NCBI RefSeq assembly: GCF_004571025.1
Contig: NZ_SPQT01000022.1
Coordinates: 96,811 to 160,810 of the forward strand
Origin: Bradyrhizobium niftali
GTDB lineage: Bacteria > Pseudomonadota > Alphaproteobacteria > Rhizobiales > Xanthobacteraceae
Direction of reading: 5' to 3'
Length of the DNA stretch: 64,000 nt
Made by a program: the position numbers and the translations under genes. The notes under the pieces were generated by a model. That model had not been told where the DNA came from, did no database searches, and saw only the letters and a list, made by a program, of their open reading frames with translations. This document shows, in pieces, positions 25,042 to 33,252 of this stretch (the first letter of the stretch is position 1; each line of letters begins with the position of its first letter).

Positions 25042-25088
25042 TGGTCGGAGTGGCAGGATTCGAACCTGCGACCCCTGCGTCCCGAACG
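25042..25088 (-). other. 3' fragment of tRNA-Pro(CGG): attachment-site scar
   Basis: Read on the minus strand, this 47-nt stretch has an anticodon loop TTCGGGA, the 3' side of the anticodon stem, a full T-arm (GCAGG-TTCGAAT-CCTGC), the 3' acceptor strand and an encoded CCA. The 5' half of the tRNA (acceptor, D-arm) is missing. Phage and island integrases that use a tRNA 3' end leave exactly this scar at the far end of the inserted element. By orientation, the element should lie to the right, with an intact tRNA-Pro beyond it. Confidence 0.7.
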
Positions 25089-25170
25089 TAAATAGCGGTC
25101 GAAAAGATCAACAAAAACAATGAAATTCGCTCGCGATTAACCACCTTTATCGCCGTTTGTTCACGGGGTT

Positions 25171-25192
25171 TCGGTGGTCAATCGGTGGTCAG
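25171..25192 (+). repeat. short tandem direct repeat near the tRNA-Pro scar
   Basis: CGGTGGTCA occurs twice, 11 bp apart (phase of one helical turn). Such repeats near an attachment site can be integrase arm-type sites. Otherwise the 24736-25381 interval holds no gene I can support. Confidence 0.35.
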
Positions 25193-25224
25193 CTTCCGAT
25201 CTGCTTTGACCGATGAGAACGAAG

Positions 25225-25246
25225 ACCTGCTGATTAAGAGACAGCC
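25225..25246. other. tRNA-Lys anticodon-arm-like sequence, possible attachment core
   Basis: This 22-bp stretch matches the anticodon arm of a tRNA-Lys(CTT) at 20 positions when read on the minus strand (loop CTCTTAAT). GCTGATTAAGAG (25229-25240) is repeated exactly at 56654-56665 in the tRNA-Lys fragment. The rest of the tRNA is absent. Possibly a crossover core. Confidence 0.4.
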
Positions 25247-25381
25247 CCGGGCTGAGAACAATCAATGACTTACCGGTCGCACCGCCGGGCTTACCCGGCT
25301 GAAAGTGGGCATTCGTCGCACGATCATGATCCCTTCGTTGAGCTGCCCTTTAGCCGCAGACCTGTCGATCCAAGCGTCAGT

Positions 25382-26320
25382 TCACTTGGCTCTCGGAATA
25401 AATCCGGGCACACCCGTCTCGACCACCGCGTTGAACCTGACGCTGGTGGTGATGCGGTCCCGAATCTCCTCCATGGAGTCTTCAGGGAGCGCCGAAATGT
25501 CAAAGCTCTCCCGGATGCGCTGAGGCTTGGTCGAAGTGGTCAGGAATGCGGTGCCGCGCTGCACGGCCCAGGCCAGAGCCACCTGAGCCGGCGTCTTGTG
25601 CACACGCTGCGCGATCGCAGTGATCACGGGGTCTTGCAATACGCTTGGCTCCATGGCGTGCCCCAGCGCCGCAAACGCCTGCAGCACGATCCCATGCTCG
25701 CGGCAGAAATCGAGCAGGTCCCACTCGGGGAGATATGGATGCGATTCGACCTGCACCATGGCAGGCCTGATCCGTGCGATCGCAACGATCTCGCGCAACT
25801 TCTCCACGGTGATGTCCGAGAGACCGATCGACCTGCAATGTCCGTCGTCGACGAGGCGCTCCATCGCCTGCCAGGTCTGCGCTAAAGTAACGCCAGAATC
25901 ATAAATCACCCGGCCGCGCTCATCTCTCGGGTCCTGCTCGTCGCCGGGTCGAAAGGCGAAGGGCGTATGGATGATGTAGCAATCGATCGTGTCGACTTGC
26001 AGCCGCCTGCGACTTGCGTCGAAGGCGGGCTTGACCCTCTCCGGGCGATGATTCGTGTTCCATAGCTTCGTGGTCACGAACAGGTCCCGGCGCTGAAGCG
26101 TTCCCTCCTCGAACGCTTCCCGCATCGCATCGCCAACGGCCTCTTCATTACGGTAACGTTCCGCGCAATCGAGGTGTCGAAATCCCGCCTCCAATGCAGC
26201 CTTGGTCGCCTGTTTGGTCGCGAGAGGATCCGGGATGAGTGTGCCAAATCCCGCAGCGGGAATTGTCCCGGATCCGTGGGTGGAAATCCTCGTGTAGCGG
26301 AGCGCATCCGATGTTGTCAT
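25382..26320 (-). CDS. aldo/keto reductase
   Basis: 312-aa NADPH-dependent TIM-barrel oxidoreductase. The catalytic tetrad is visible: Asp and Tyr in LDCAERYRNE, Lys in TTKLWNTNH and His in YIIHTPF. The coenzyme-binding Lys/Arg region lies in TTSTKPQRIRESFD near residue 270. The ATG at 26320 (MTTSDALRYTR) has AAGGA upstream; the frame to 26422 was rejected. It is the first gene after the tRNA-Pro scar and lies 98 nt beyond the stop of the DHA2 pump gene, possibly at the end of the same transcript. The substrate is probably an aldehyde or ketone. Confidence 0.9.
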   Translation of the reverse strand: MTTSDALRYTRISTHGSGTIPAAGFGTLIPDPLATKQATKAALEAGFRHLDCAERYRNEEAVGDAMREAFEEGTLQRRDLFVTTKLWNTNHRPERVKPAFDASRRRLQVDTIDCYIIHTPFAFRPGDEQDPRDERGRVIYDSGVTLAQTWQAMERLVDDGHCRSIGLSDITVEKLREIVAIARIRPAMVQVESHPYLPEWDLLDFCREHGIVLQAFAALGHAMEPSVLQDPVITAIAQRVHKTPAQVALAWAVQRGTAFLTTSTKPQRIRESFDISALPEDSMEEIRDRITTSVRFNAVVETGVPGFIPRAK

Positions 26321-26418
26321 GGTCCCTACTTCCTTGTTTAGGCCCGACCGCCGCAGGCGCGGCGGCCGTCGAGTGCGATCGACCGAAACCGGTCGATGCG
26401 GTCGCATTCCCCCGTTCC

Positions 26419-27915
26419 TCAACTTGCCGGCCGCGGTTTACGTAGAAAAAGCACAAGTGGGCTCACGACGAGCATGGCGAACATCAGGATCTCGAACTGG
26501 CCTATGATCGCGACGACGGCAGCTTGATGGGTGACCATGCCGTTGAGCGCAGCAAGGCCCGGCTTGGCGATCGAGCCGGCGACATGCGCGGCGGTGCGGT
26601 ATGGCGTCAGATCCTTGGCGAGCGCAACGTGCATCGCCTGCGTGTTGCCGTAGAAAAAGATCTGCACCACCGCGATGCCGATCGTGCTGCCATAGAGCCT
26701 GGACAGGTTGATGAGCGCGCCGCCTTCCGGACGGAGCTTTGGATCGAGCGTGCCAAACGCAGCCTTGGCGAGCGCCGGAATCACGATGCCGAGCCCTGCA
26801 CCCTGGAGGAAGCCGGCCTCGGCCACCGCGCGCCAATCCATCGCCGGCGAATAGCCGAGCATCAGCCAATTGGCATAGACCACCAGCGCCATTCCACCGA
26901 TCAGGAACGGTCTGTAATCGATCTGCGCCGGCACCAGGCTCATCAACAGCACCCCTCCGACGAGCCCAACGCCGCGCGGGATGGTCATGTAGCCGGTGGT
27001 ATCGACCGGGTAGTTGAGCAGTTCCTCCAGCATCGGCGATGTCAAAGCCAGGGTCGGCAACAGGACGAGGCCGACGGCGAAGGAGATCACGATCGAAAGG
27101 ACAAGGTTCCGATCTCTGAACAGTGCCGTGCGAAGAAAATGCTCCTTCCTCGTCATGACATGCACGACGAACAGATAGAATCCCAGAACCGAGACCACCG
27201 CTTCGATCCAGATTTCCCTGGATTCGAACCATTCCAGGCGCTCGCTCCGGTCGAGCAGCACTTGCAAGCCGATCATGCCGAACGAAAAAGTCGCCAGACC
27301 GAAAAAATCGAAGGGTTGCCTCCGCTCCGCCCTCTTCTCGCGAAGCCAGAACGCCATGGCGAGAAAAATGAATGCCGTGACCGGCAGGCTGACATAGAAG
27401 ATCGACCGCCAGCCGAAATATTCGCTGAACCAGCCGCCGATACTCGCCCCGCTGCTGATGCCGAGCAGGGAGCACACCGTCCACGCCAGGCTTAGGCGGG
27501 CATGCCGCGCAGGCGGCTGCACCTCGAGCAGGATCGCCAGCGAAAGCGGAGCCAGCGGCCCGCTTGCTGCTCCCTGAACGATCCGGGCGAGCGCGAACTG
27601 GACGGACGACGTCGCCAGCGTATCCAGCACAAGACCAAGCGCGAAGACGGCAAGGGAGAATTGGTAAACCGACTTCCGTCCATAGCGTCCCGCAAGCCAG
27701 CTCGTGACCGACATGGATACGGCGCTCGCCGCAATATAAGAGGAGAACACCCACCCGACCTCGTCATTGGCCATCGACAGGGTTCCCTGGATGTGCGGGA
27801 GCGCCGCATTGGGCAGCGAAATGTTGACGGCCTGCATGTAGGTCGCCAGGAGAGCCGCGAGCGACATGGCGCGATGGCCATCGGCGGCAGCGGTCGATGG
27901 GAGGGCGACACTCAT
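26419..27915 (-). CDS. DHA2-family MFS multidrug efflux pump (EmrB-like)
   Basis: 498-aa inner-membrane drug/H+ antiporter with about 14 helices. Motif A-like LAGRYGRKSV follows TM2, and the motif C region in TM5 reads SLLGISSGASIGGW. Its start overlaps the stop of the hlyD-like gene by 4 nt, so adaptor and pump are translationally coupled and should form an EmrAB-type complex that needs an outer-membrane TolC partner encoded elsewhere. GGGAGG lies 5 nt before the ATG. Control is probably by the divergent TetR at 29229. Confidence 0.9.
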   Translation of the reverse strand: MSVALPSTAAADGHRAMSLAALLATYMQAVNISLPNAALPHIQGTLSMANDEVGWVFSSYIAASAVSMSVTSWLAGRYGRKSVYQFSLAVFALGLVLDTLATSSVQFALARIVQGAASGPLAPLSLAILLEVQPPARHARLSLAWTVCSLLGISSGASIGGWFSEYFGWRSIFYVSLPVTAFIFLAMAFWLREKRAERRQPFDFFGLATFSFGMIGLQVLLDRSERLEWFESREIWIEAVVSVLGFYLFVVHVMTRKEHFLRTALFRDRNLVLSIVISFAVGLVLLPTLALTSPMLEELLNYPVDTTGYMTIPRGVGLVGGVLLMSLVPAQIDYRPFLIGGMALVVYANWLMLGYSPAMDWRAVAEAGFLQGAGLGIVIPALAKAAFGTLDPKLRPEGGALINLSRLYGSTIGIAVVQIFFYGNTQAMHVALAKDLTPYRTAAHVAGSIAKPGLAALNGMVTHQAAVVAIIGQFEILMFAMLVVSPLVLFLRKPRPAS

Positions 27916-29090
27916 TTGACCTCCCTCGCCTGCGCAGGCTGAAGCAGATGGCGCAAACTGCTGCGGTATCCGGTATCGACGCGAGCAGTGACACTGATGC
28001 CCGAGAACAACGGCCTGCTCGCGTCGACATCATCGAACTCGAGGCGCACCGGCAGACGCTGGACGACCTTGACCCAGTTTCCGGTCGCATTTTCGGGGGG
28101 CAGCACCGAGAAATCCGATCCGGTACCGGGACTCATGCTGACGATGTGCGCCTTGAACCTGCGATCAGGATACGCATCGACGTCGATCGTTGCCTCTTGG
28201 CCCGTACGCATGTGAGTCAGCCCTGTTTCGCGAAAATTCGCCTCGATCCAGATCCGACGGCTCGACAGCAGCGAGAACACCGGCGCTCCGGCATTGACGA
28301 AGCCGCCGATCTGCAGGTCGTCGACCCTGGTCACGACGCCGTCCTCGGGGGCCGTCACTGTCGCATAGGAGAGATCGAGCCGTGCCCGGTCGAGCTGCGC
28401 CTTGGCCGCACGAACCGTCGGATGACGATTGACGTCGATATCTGGATCTCCATCCAGGGCCACGATCGTATTGGCGATCTGTTGTTCGATCGATGATATG
28501 CGCTGGCGGGACACCTTAAGATTGGTCTCGGCCCGCTCGAAGACCGCGCGCGGCGTGAAATCGGAGGCGACCAGCATCTTCTTGCGGTCGTACTCGCGCT
28601 CGTCGAAGGTCGCCGAATCCCTTGCCGACTGCAGCTCGGCCTGTTGCTGGCGATAGGTTGCCTTGAGCCCGTCGATCTGAAGGCGTGCGCTGCCGAGCCG
28701 AGCCTCCGCCTGATCGACCGCAATCTGGTAGGGCTCCGGGTCGATGCGGAACAGCACTTGGCCCTGCCGCACGCTCTCATTGTCGTGCACGGCGATCTCG
28801 ACCGCCTGGCCGGAAACCCGGGCGTTGAGCGTTACTTTCGCTGCCCGAACGAACGCATTATCGGTCGAGACGTAGGGCTCCTGCGCAAAATACACGGCGG
28901 CTCCGAGTACGGCCACCACGAGCGGCACAGCGAGCATCAACGGCCGGCGCAACCGCTCCATTACGCTCCTTCTGGGTACTGCGACCGCGCGGTCGGGCGG
29001 CGAGCCTTCCACGATTCGATCGAACTGCGTCTCCGCCGCACCCTCGCGTTCGCCCACGGTGCCGGCGACCGGCAAAAGATCTAACCGCAT
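27912..29090 (-). CDS. HlyD-family membrane fusion protein (EmrA-like)
   Basis: 392-aa periplasmic adaptor. A 45-residue cytoplasmic N-terminus is followed by one TM helix (about 50-68), the biotinyl-lipoyl-like segment beginning VSTDNAFVRAAKVTLNARVSGQ, a coiled-coil hairpin (about 115-215) and the second half-motif plus beta-barrel (about 235-370). It bridges the DHA2 pump to an outer-membrane channel. Two TetR-type dyads lie in the 138-nt gap to the divergent tetR gene. GAGG precedes the ATG by 6 nt. Confidence 0.9.
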   Translation of the reverse strand: MRLDLLPVAGTVGEREGAAETQFDRIVEGSPPDRAVAVPRRSVMERLRRPLMLAVPLVVAVLGAAVYFAQEPYVSTDNAFVRAAKVTLNARVSGQAVEIAVHDNESVRQGQVLFRIDPEPYQIAVDQAEARLGSARLQIDGLKATYRQQQAELQSARDSATFDEREYDRKKMLVASDFTPRAVFERAETNLKVSRQRISSIEQQIANTIVALDGDPDIDVNRHPTVRAAKAQLDRARLDLSYATVTAPEDGVVTRVDDLQIGGFVNAGAPVFSLLSSRRIWIEANFRETGLTHMRTGQEATIDVDAYPDRRFKAHIVSMSPGTGSDFSVLPPENATGNWVKVVQRLPVRLEFDDVDASRPLFSGISVTARVDTGYRSSLRHLLQPAQAREVK

Positions 29091-29112
29091 GGAAGGACCT
29101 CATCACATATTT

Positions 29113-29128
29113 TATAACGTTCGTTACA
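29113..29128. promoter_or_regulatory. TetR operator 1 between hlyD and tetR
   Basis: TATAACGTTCGTTACA is a near-perfect dyad (TATAACG with TGTAACG) 22 nt upstream of the hlyD start, in an AT-rich divergent promoter region. Confidence 0.6.
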
Positions 29129-29175
29129 ATTATTGTACCTCGGCACCGTAATCAAGGGTCTCTCAGGTTGTTTTT

Positions 29176-29191
29176 TATAACGATTGATATA
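29176..29191. promoter_or_regulatory. TetR operator 2 between hlyD and tetR
   Basis: TATAACGATTGATATA repeats the TATAACG half-site of 29113 with a weaker second half, 37 nt upstream of the tetR start. Confidence 0.5.
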
Positions 29192-29228
29192 AATCTCGTA
29201 CCAGCACGAAAGGACGAGGTATCTCGAC

Positions 29229-29909
29229 ATGCCCCGAAGGAAGAGCGCAACGGAACCGGCAGCTCGCGGGCGACCGCGCGCCTATGACACAGAGGCAGCA
29301 CTCAAGCAGGTCACGGAGACCTTCTGGAGGACCGGCTATTCGGGTACCTCGCTGGACAAGATCGCTGCCGCGGCTGGAATGAGCCCACCGAGCCTCTATG
29401 CTGCGTTCGGCAACAAGCACGCGCTCTATCTCGAGGCTCTCGCACGCTATTGGGAGCTCACCCTGGCCGCCACGCGCGAGGCTCTCGCAGGGGACCGTCC
29501 CTTGGCCGAAGCGCTGATGCTCGCCTACGACGCGGCGCTGTCCTTCTATATTCCGCGCAAAGGCGCCGCGCGCGGCTGCTTTGTGATCGGAACCGCAGTA
29601 GCCGAGGCGGTTGAAGATGCAGAGATCCGGAAGAGCGTTGCCACGGGGCTCCGTATGATCGACGCCGACTTTGAAGCTCGCCTTTGCACAGCACGCGAGA
29701 GAGGCGAATTAAAGCAGGATGCCGATCCAGCGGCGCTTGCGGTTCTCGCGTCAGCCACGATGCATACCATCGCCATCCGCGCTCGCGCCGGCGCTCGCCG
29801 GGCCGAGCTGAGGGAGATCGCGCGGAAAGCGACGAGTGTAATCTGTGGGTGTCCGGTGGAAGCGGACTGCGCCGCAACACGTTCTCATAGTTCAATGGAA
29901 TCGGAATGA
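29229..29909 (+). CDS. TetR-family regulator of the HlyD/DHA2 pump
   Basis: 226-aa regulator. The HTH occupies about residues 20-68 (ETFWRTGYSGTSLDKIAAAA, then SPPSLYAAFGNKHALYLEAL). The ligand domain includes GAARGCFVIGTAVAEA, the same RGCxxxG pattern as the 20269 regulator. It is divergent from the efflux genes, with two dyads in the shared promoter, the standard arrangement for a drug-responsive repressor. The C-terminal 25 residues after about 200 are Ser/Glu rich. Confidence 0.9.
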   Translation: MPRRKSATEPAARGRPRAYDTEAALKQVTETFWRTGYSGTSLDKIAAAAGMSPPSLYAAFGNKHALYLEALARYWELTLAATREALAGDRPLAEALMLAYDAALSFYIPRKGAARGCFVIGTAVAEAVEDAEIRKSVATGLRMIDADFEARLCTARERGELKQDADPAALAVLASATMHTIAIRARAGARRAELREIARKATSVICGCPVEADCAATRSHSSMESE

Positions 29910-29972
29910 GGTCGCTGTCGAATCCATCAGCCTCAATGGATCTCGTCGTGCGCGCCATCGGTTGAGCTGACA

Positions 29973-30353
29973 TCATCCAGGCGTTCTCCCGTCTGAGGGA
30001 GCGTCGTCCTTTTGCACCAGTCTCGCGGGCTCGTCGTACCCGGCCCGGCTGCTGTAAAAAACCAGCGCCATGAGGCCGAAGCCAACGGCAAGAGAACAAA
30101 TCACGCCGATTACGAGTGCAATATATCCCGAGGCTGGAACGTCAGTCCCGGCTGCGCTCGTCCAACCCAGATAGGAAACGTAGACGGTACCGACGAATAA
30201 CGTGAGCAGCGCGGCGAGAACCAACCAGCCACCTATTCCCATCGACCTCATCGAGATGGTGATCGAATGAATTGTGTTGGTTGGCTTTGCAGGCACACTC
30301 AACACTTTGATGTTCTCGGGTGCAGACCCGTGGAGGTTCATGTCGGGCTTCAT
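29973..30353 (-). CDS. small membrane protein downstream of the second DHA2 pump
   Basis: 126-aa product with two TM helices (about residues 39-62 and 76-99), an N-terminal soluble stretch and a charged C-terminus (YDEPARLVQKDDAP). GGGAG lies about 9 nt before the ATG at 30353; the longer frame to 30410 overlaps the pump gene. It is the last gene of the long minus-strand run. Function unknown. Confidence 0.6.
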   Translation of the reverse strand: MKPDMNLHGSAPENIKVLSVPAKPTNTIHSITISMRSMGIGGWLVLAALLTLFVGTVYVSYLGWTSAAGTDVPASGYIALVIGVICSLAVGFGLMALVFYSSRAGYDEPARLVQKDDAPSDGRTPG

Positions 30354-30390
30354 GCTCGTTCTCCCTTGCGAAGCTCTTTGCAAAATCGGT

Positions 30391-32007
30391 CTAGTGCGCC
30401 CCGCCGGCATTCACATGGTCGGGCTTCTTGAGCATCAGCCCCGCCAGCATTGCGATGATCAGGGCCGCGCCTAACGCGTAGAAGGTGTCGCTGAAGGCCA
30501 GAATGAAGGCCTGCTTCTGGATGACCTTTCCAATCGCGACATAGGCGCGATGTGCGGCGTCGACGCGGTCGATCACGCCGTGGTTCATGAAGTAGTCTGT
30601 CAGTTGATCCAGCCGGCTTCGCGTTGCCTGCTCCAGCATGGATACCGACGGGGACAGCACGTTGGAGTGATACTGCTCGCGCTTGGTCAGCAGCGTTTGC
30701 AGCGCCGCAATGCCGATAGCGCCGCCGAGCTGGCGCATCATGTTGAACAACGCAGACGCAGACCCGGCATTCTGCGGCTCGATGCCGGCAGTTGCGACCG
30801 CCGAGAGCGGCGCGAACATGAGCGCCTGACCCACGGCACGGACAACATTCGGCCAGAACAACTGATCGGCCGCATAATCATTGGTCATATAGATGTTCAT
30901 GAAGTTGGAAGCCGCGAATAGCGCAAAGCCGACGCTGATCATGATGCGCGGATCAACCAGCTTCATCAGCCTTGGCACCAGCGGGATCAGCACAAGCTGC
31001 GGCAATCCGGTCCATGCCAGCACCGCGCCGATCTGCTCGGAATTGTAGCCCTGGATTCGAGATAAATAGACGGGCAGAATGTAGACCGAACCGTACAAGG
31101 CGACGCCAAGCAGGAAGTTCGCGAGAACACCGAAGCCGAAACTGCGGCGGAACAGCAGGCGCAGGTTCAACAGCGGCTTCTTGCTGGTCAGTTCGATGAT
31201 GACGAACAGCGGCAGCGCGGTCGCGGCAATGACGGCGAAACGGACGATGAGGGGCGAGCCGAACCAGTCATCCTTGTTGCCTTCCTCCAGAACCGTCTGC
31301 AACGCAGAGAGCCCGATCGCCATGGTGACGATACCCGGCCAATCGCCGTCGCGCAGCAACGAGAGCCTCATCGGAGTTGATTCCAGCGAAAAATAGAGCA
31401 TGCCGATCATGACCGCGCCGGGCACGACGTTGACATAGAAGATGTACTGCCAGCCCCAGTTCTCTGTCAGATAGCCGCCGATGGTCGGCCCGATCGCCGG
31501 CGCAAACGTCGCCGAGATCGCAAACAGCGCCTGGCCGATCGGCTGCTTGGTTTTCGGCAACAAGGTGATGATCAGCGTGAATGCCATGGGAATCAGCACG
31601 CCGCCGGTAAAGCCCTGCACGGCGCGTAGCGCGATCATCTGCGGTAAATCTTGCGCGACTGCGCAGGCCGCCGAGAACACCAGGAAGAGGAAGGCATTGG
31701 TCAGGAGGTAGATGCGGATCGAGAACACCTGAGCAAGCCAGCCACTCAACGGGATCACCACGATCTCCGCAATCAGGTAGGAGGTCGCGATCCAGCCGCC
31801 GTCATCGATACCGGCACCAATTCCGCCCTGAATATCGGCAAGCGAGGCGTTGACGATCTGGATGTTGAGCACTGCCATGAATGCGCCCAGCGTGGCGCCG
31901 ATCACCGCGACCCACGTCTTCACGGGGACGGCTGGAGCCGTTGGCGCCGCCACGGCTGGCCGATTTTCGCCGGCGGGAATGGCATCGATGGTCTGCACTG
32001 TGTCCAT
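30391..32007 (-). CDS. DHA2-family MFS multidrug efflux pump (EmrB-like)
   Basis: 538-aa 14-helix antiporter. Motifs: LNIQIVNASLADIQGG in TM1, PLSGWLAQVFSIR after TM2, TM4-5 GFTGGVLIPMAF, and GPTIGGYLTENWGW (motif C). GAGGAG precedes the ATG. It lies 50 nt after an HlyD-type adaptor, so the pair is a second EmrAB-like system in the window, only distantly similar to 26419-29090. Its position at the end of a catabolic-looking run suggests export of a substrate, product or toxic intermediate of those enzymes. Confidence 0.92.
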   Translation of the reverse strand: MDTVQTIDAIPAGENRPAVAAPTAPAVPVKTWVAVIGATLGAFMAVLNIQIVNASLADIQGGIGAGIDDGGWIATSYLIAEIVVIPLSGWLAQVFSIRIYLLTNAFLFLVFSAACAVAQDLPQMIALRAVQGFTGGVLIPMAFTLIITLLPKTKQPIGQALFAISATFAPAIGPTIGGYLTENWGWQYIFYVNVVPGAVMIGMLYFSLESTPMRLSLLRDGDWPGIVTMAIGLSALQTVLEEGNKDDWFGSPLIVRFAVIAATALPLFVIIELTSKKPLLNLRLLFRRSFGFGVLANFLLGVALYGSVYILPVYLSRIQGYNSEQIGAVLAWTGLPQLVLIPLVPRLMKLVDPRIMISVGFALFAASNFMNIYMTNDYAADQLFWPNVVRAVGQALMFAPLSAVATAGIEPQNAGSASALFNMMRQLGGAIGIAALQTLLTKREQYHSNVLSPSVSMLEQATRSRLDQLTDYFMNHGVIDRVDAAHRAYVAIGKVIQKQAFILAFSDTFYALGAALIIAMLAGLMLKKPDHVNAGGAH

Positions 32008-32057
32008 GGTCGTCTCCTCGGCCGCGAAGGGAGATCCCCTTCACCACGCGCATTCGC

Positions 32058-33206
32058 TCAACTGCGGGGCTCAGGGCCGCCCGACGCGAGCCGCCTTTTC
32101 TCGTCCCGCTCGGCGAGAACCGTCGACTTCGTATCAATGGTGGGCACCGCCGACATTCCGGGACGCAGCAAACCTTTGAGGTTCTTTCCGTCGAACACGA
32201 TCTTCACGGGAACGCGCTGCACGATCTTGGTGAAGTTGCCGGTCGCGTTGTCGGGCGGCAGCAGGGCGAACTCCAGGCCGCTCGCCGGCGACAGGCTGTC
32301 GACATGGCCTGTCAGCGTTGTCGAATGGAAGCTGTCGATCCTGAGTTCGACAGGCTGGCCGTTGCGCACATGGGTCAGCTGGGTCTCCTTGAAATTTGCG
32401 ACCACATAGACCGCATCCAGCGGAACTACGGCCATCAACTGCGTACCGGCCTGGACATACTGGCCGACTCGCAGCGAACGGGCGCCGACGTTGCCCGTGA
32501 CAGGTGCGGTGATGTCCGTATAGGAAAGATTCAACGCCGCCTGCTGCTCGACCGCGCGGGCATGGTCGAGCTGCGCCAGTGCCTGGGCGCGTTGGGTCGA
32601 GAGCACCTCGACCTTCTTGTTCGCCGCGATCAGCCCCGCCTTGCCCTGCTCCAGCTGCGCGCTTTGGGCACGCAGCGCTGCGTCGGTCTGCTGCGCGCGC
32701 TGCACCGTGCCGGAGCCGGACTTCATCAGGTCGTCATAGCGGGCACGCTCTTCTCTCGCGAACTTCAGATTGGCCTCTGTGGCGTCCACCTCGGACGCTT
32801 GCTGCCGGATCAGCGGTTCTTGCAATTCGATTTGCGCGTTGAGGTTATTCACCGCGGCTTCCGAGGCCGCGACATCGGCACGCGCCTGCTGGAGCGCGGT
32901 CTTGAAATCGCGGTCGTCGATCCGCGCCAGAAGCTGCCCCGCTTTGACCGGCTCGTTGTCGGAAACCAAAACTTCGCCGATGTAGCCGGAAACCTTCGGC
33001 GCGATGATAGTGGAATCGGCTTTGACATAGGCGTCGTCAGTCGTTTCCAGGTAGCGGCCGATGGTGAGATAGTAATGGCCGAAAGCGGCAGCGCCGGCGA
33101 CCGCAAGTGCTCCAGCGAATGCCAGGGCGACCCGCCGGAGTGCCTGGCGCGACGGATGAAGACCAGTTCTGGCGCGTGGTCCGGAGACGTAAGAAACATT
33201 GGACAT
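32058..33206 (-). CDS. HlyD-family membrane fusion protein (EmrA-like)
   Basis: 382-aa adaptor. One TM helix (about 26-46) is followed by DDAYVKADSTIIAPKVSGYI, the paired lipoyl-type segments, a long coiled-coil hairpin (about 95-205) and the FKETQLTHVRNGQ barrel region. AAGGA lies about 8 nt before the ATG at 33206; the frame to 33305 overlaps the enolase gene and was rejected. Coupled with the DHA2 pump 50 nt downstream. Confidence 0.92.
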   Translation of the reverse strand: MSNVSYVSGPRARTGLHPSRQALRRVALAFAGALAVAGAAAFGHYYLTIGRYLETTDDAYVKADSTIIAPKVSGYIGEVLVSDNEPVKAGQLLARIDDRDFKTALQQARADVAASEAAVNNLNAQIELQEPLIRQQASEVDATEANLKFAREERARYDDLMKSGSGTVQRAQQTDAALRAQSAQLEQGKAGLIAANKKVEVLSTQRAQALAQLDHARAVEQQAALNLSYTDITAPVTGNVGARSLRVGQYVQAGTQLMAVVPLDAVYVVANFKETQLTHVRNGQPVELRIDSFHSTTLTGHVDSLSPASGLEFALLPPDNATGNFTKIVQRVPVKIVFDGKNLKGLLRPGMSAVPTIDTKSTVLAERDEKRRLASGGPEPRS

Positions 33207-33252
33207 GGTTATCTTCCTTGTGATTTCCGAGCGCTGCGTCGCGAGCGCGCTC

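Noticed and set aside
25042..25088. Complete tRNA gene
   Set aside because: The acceptor 5' strand, D-arm and 5' anticodon stem are missing, so this is only a 3' fragment; the same holds for 56621-56665.
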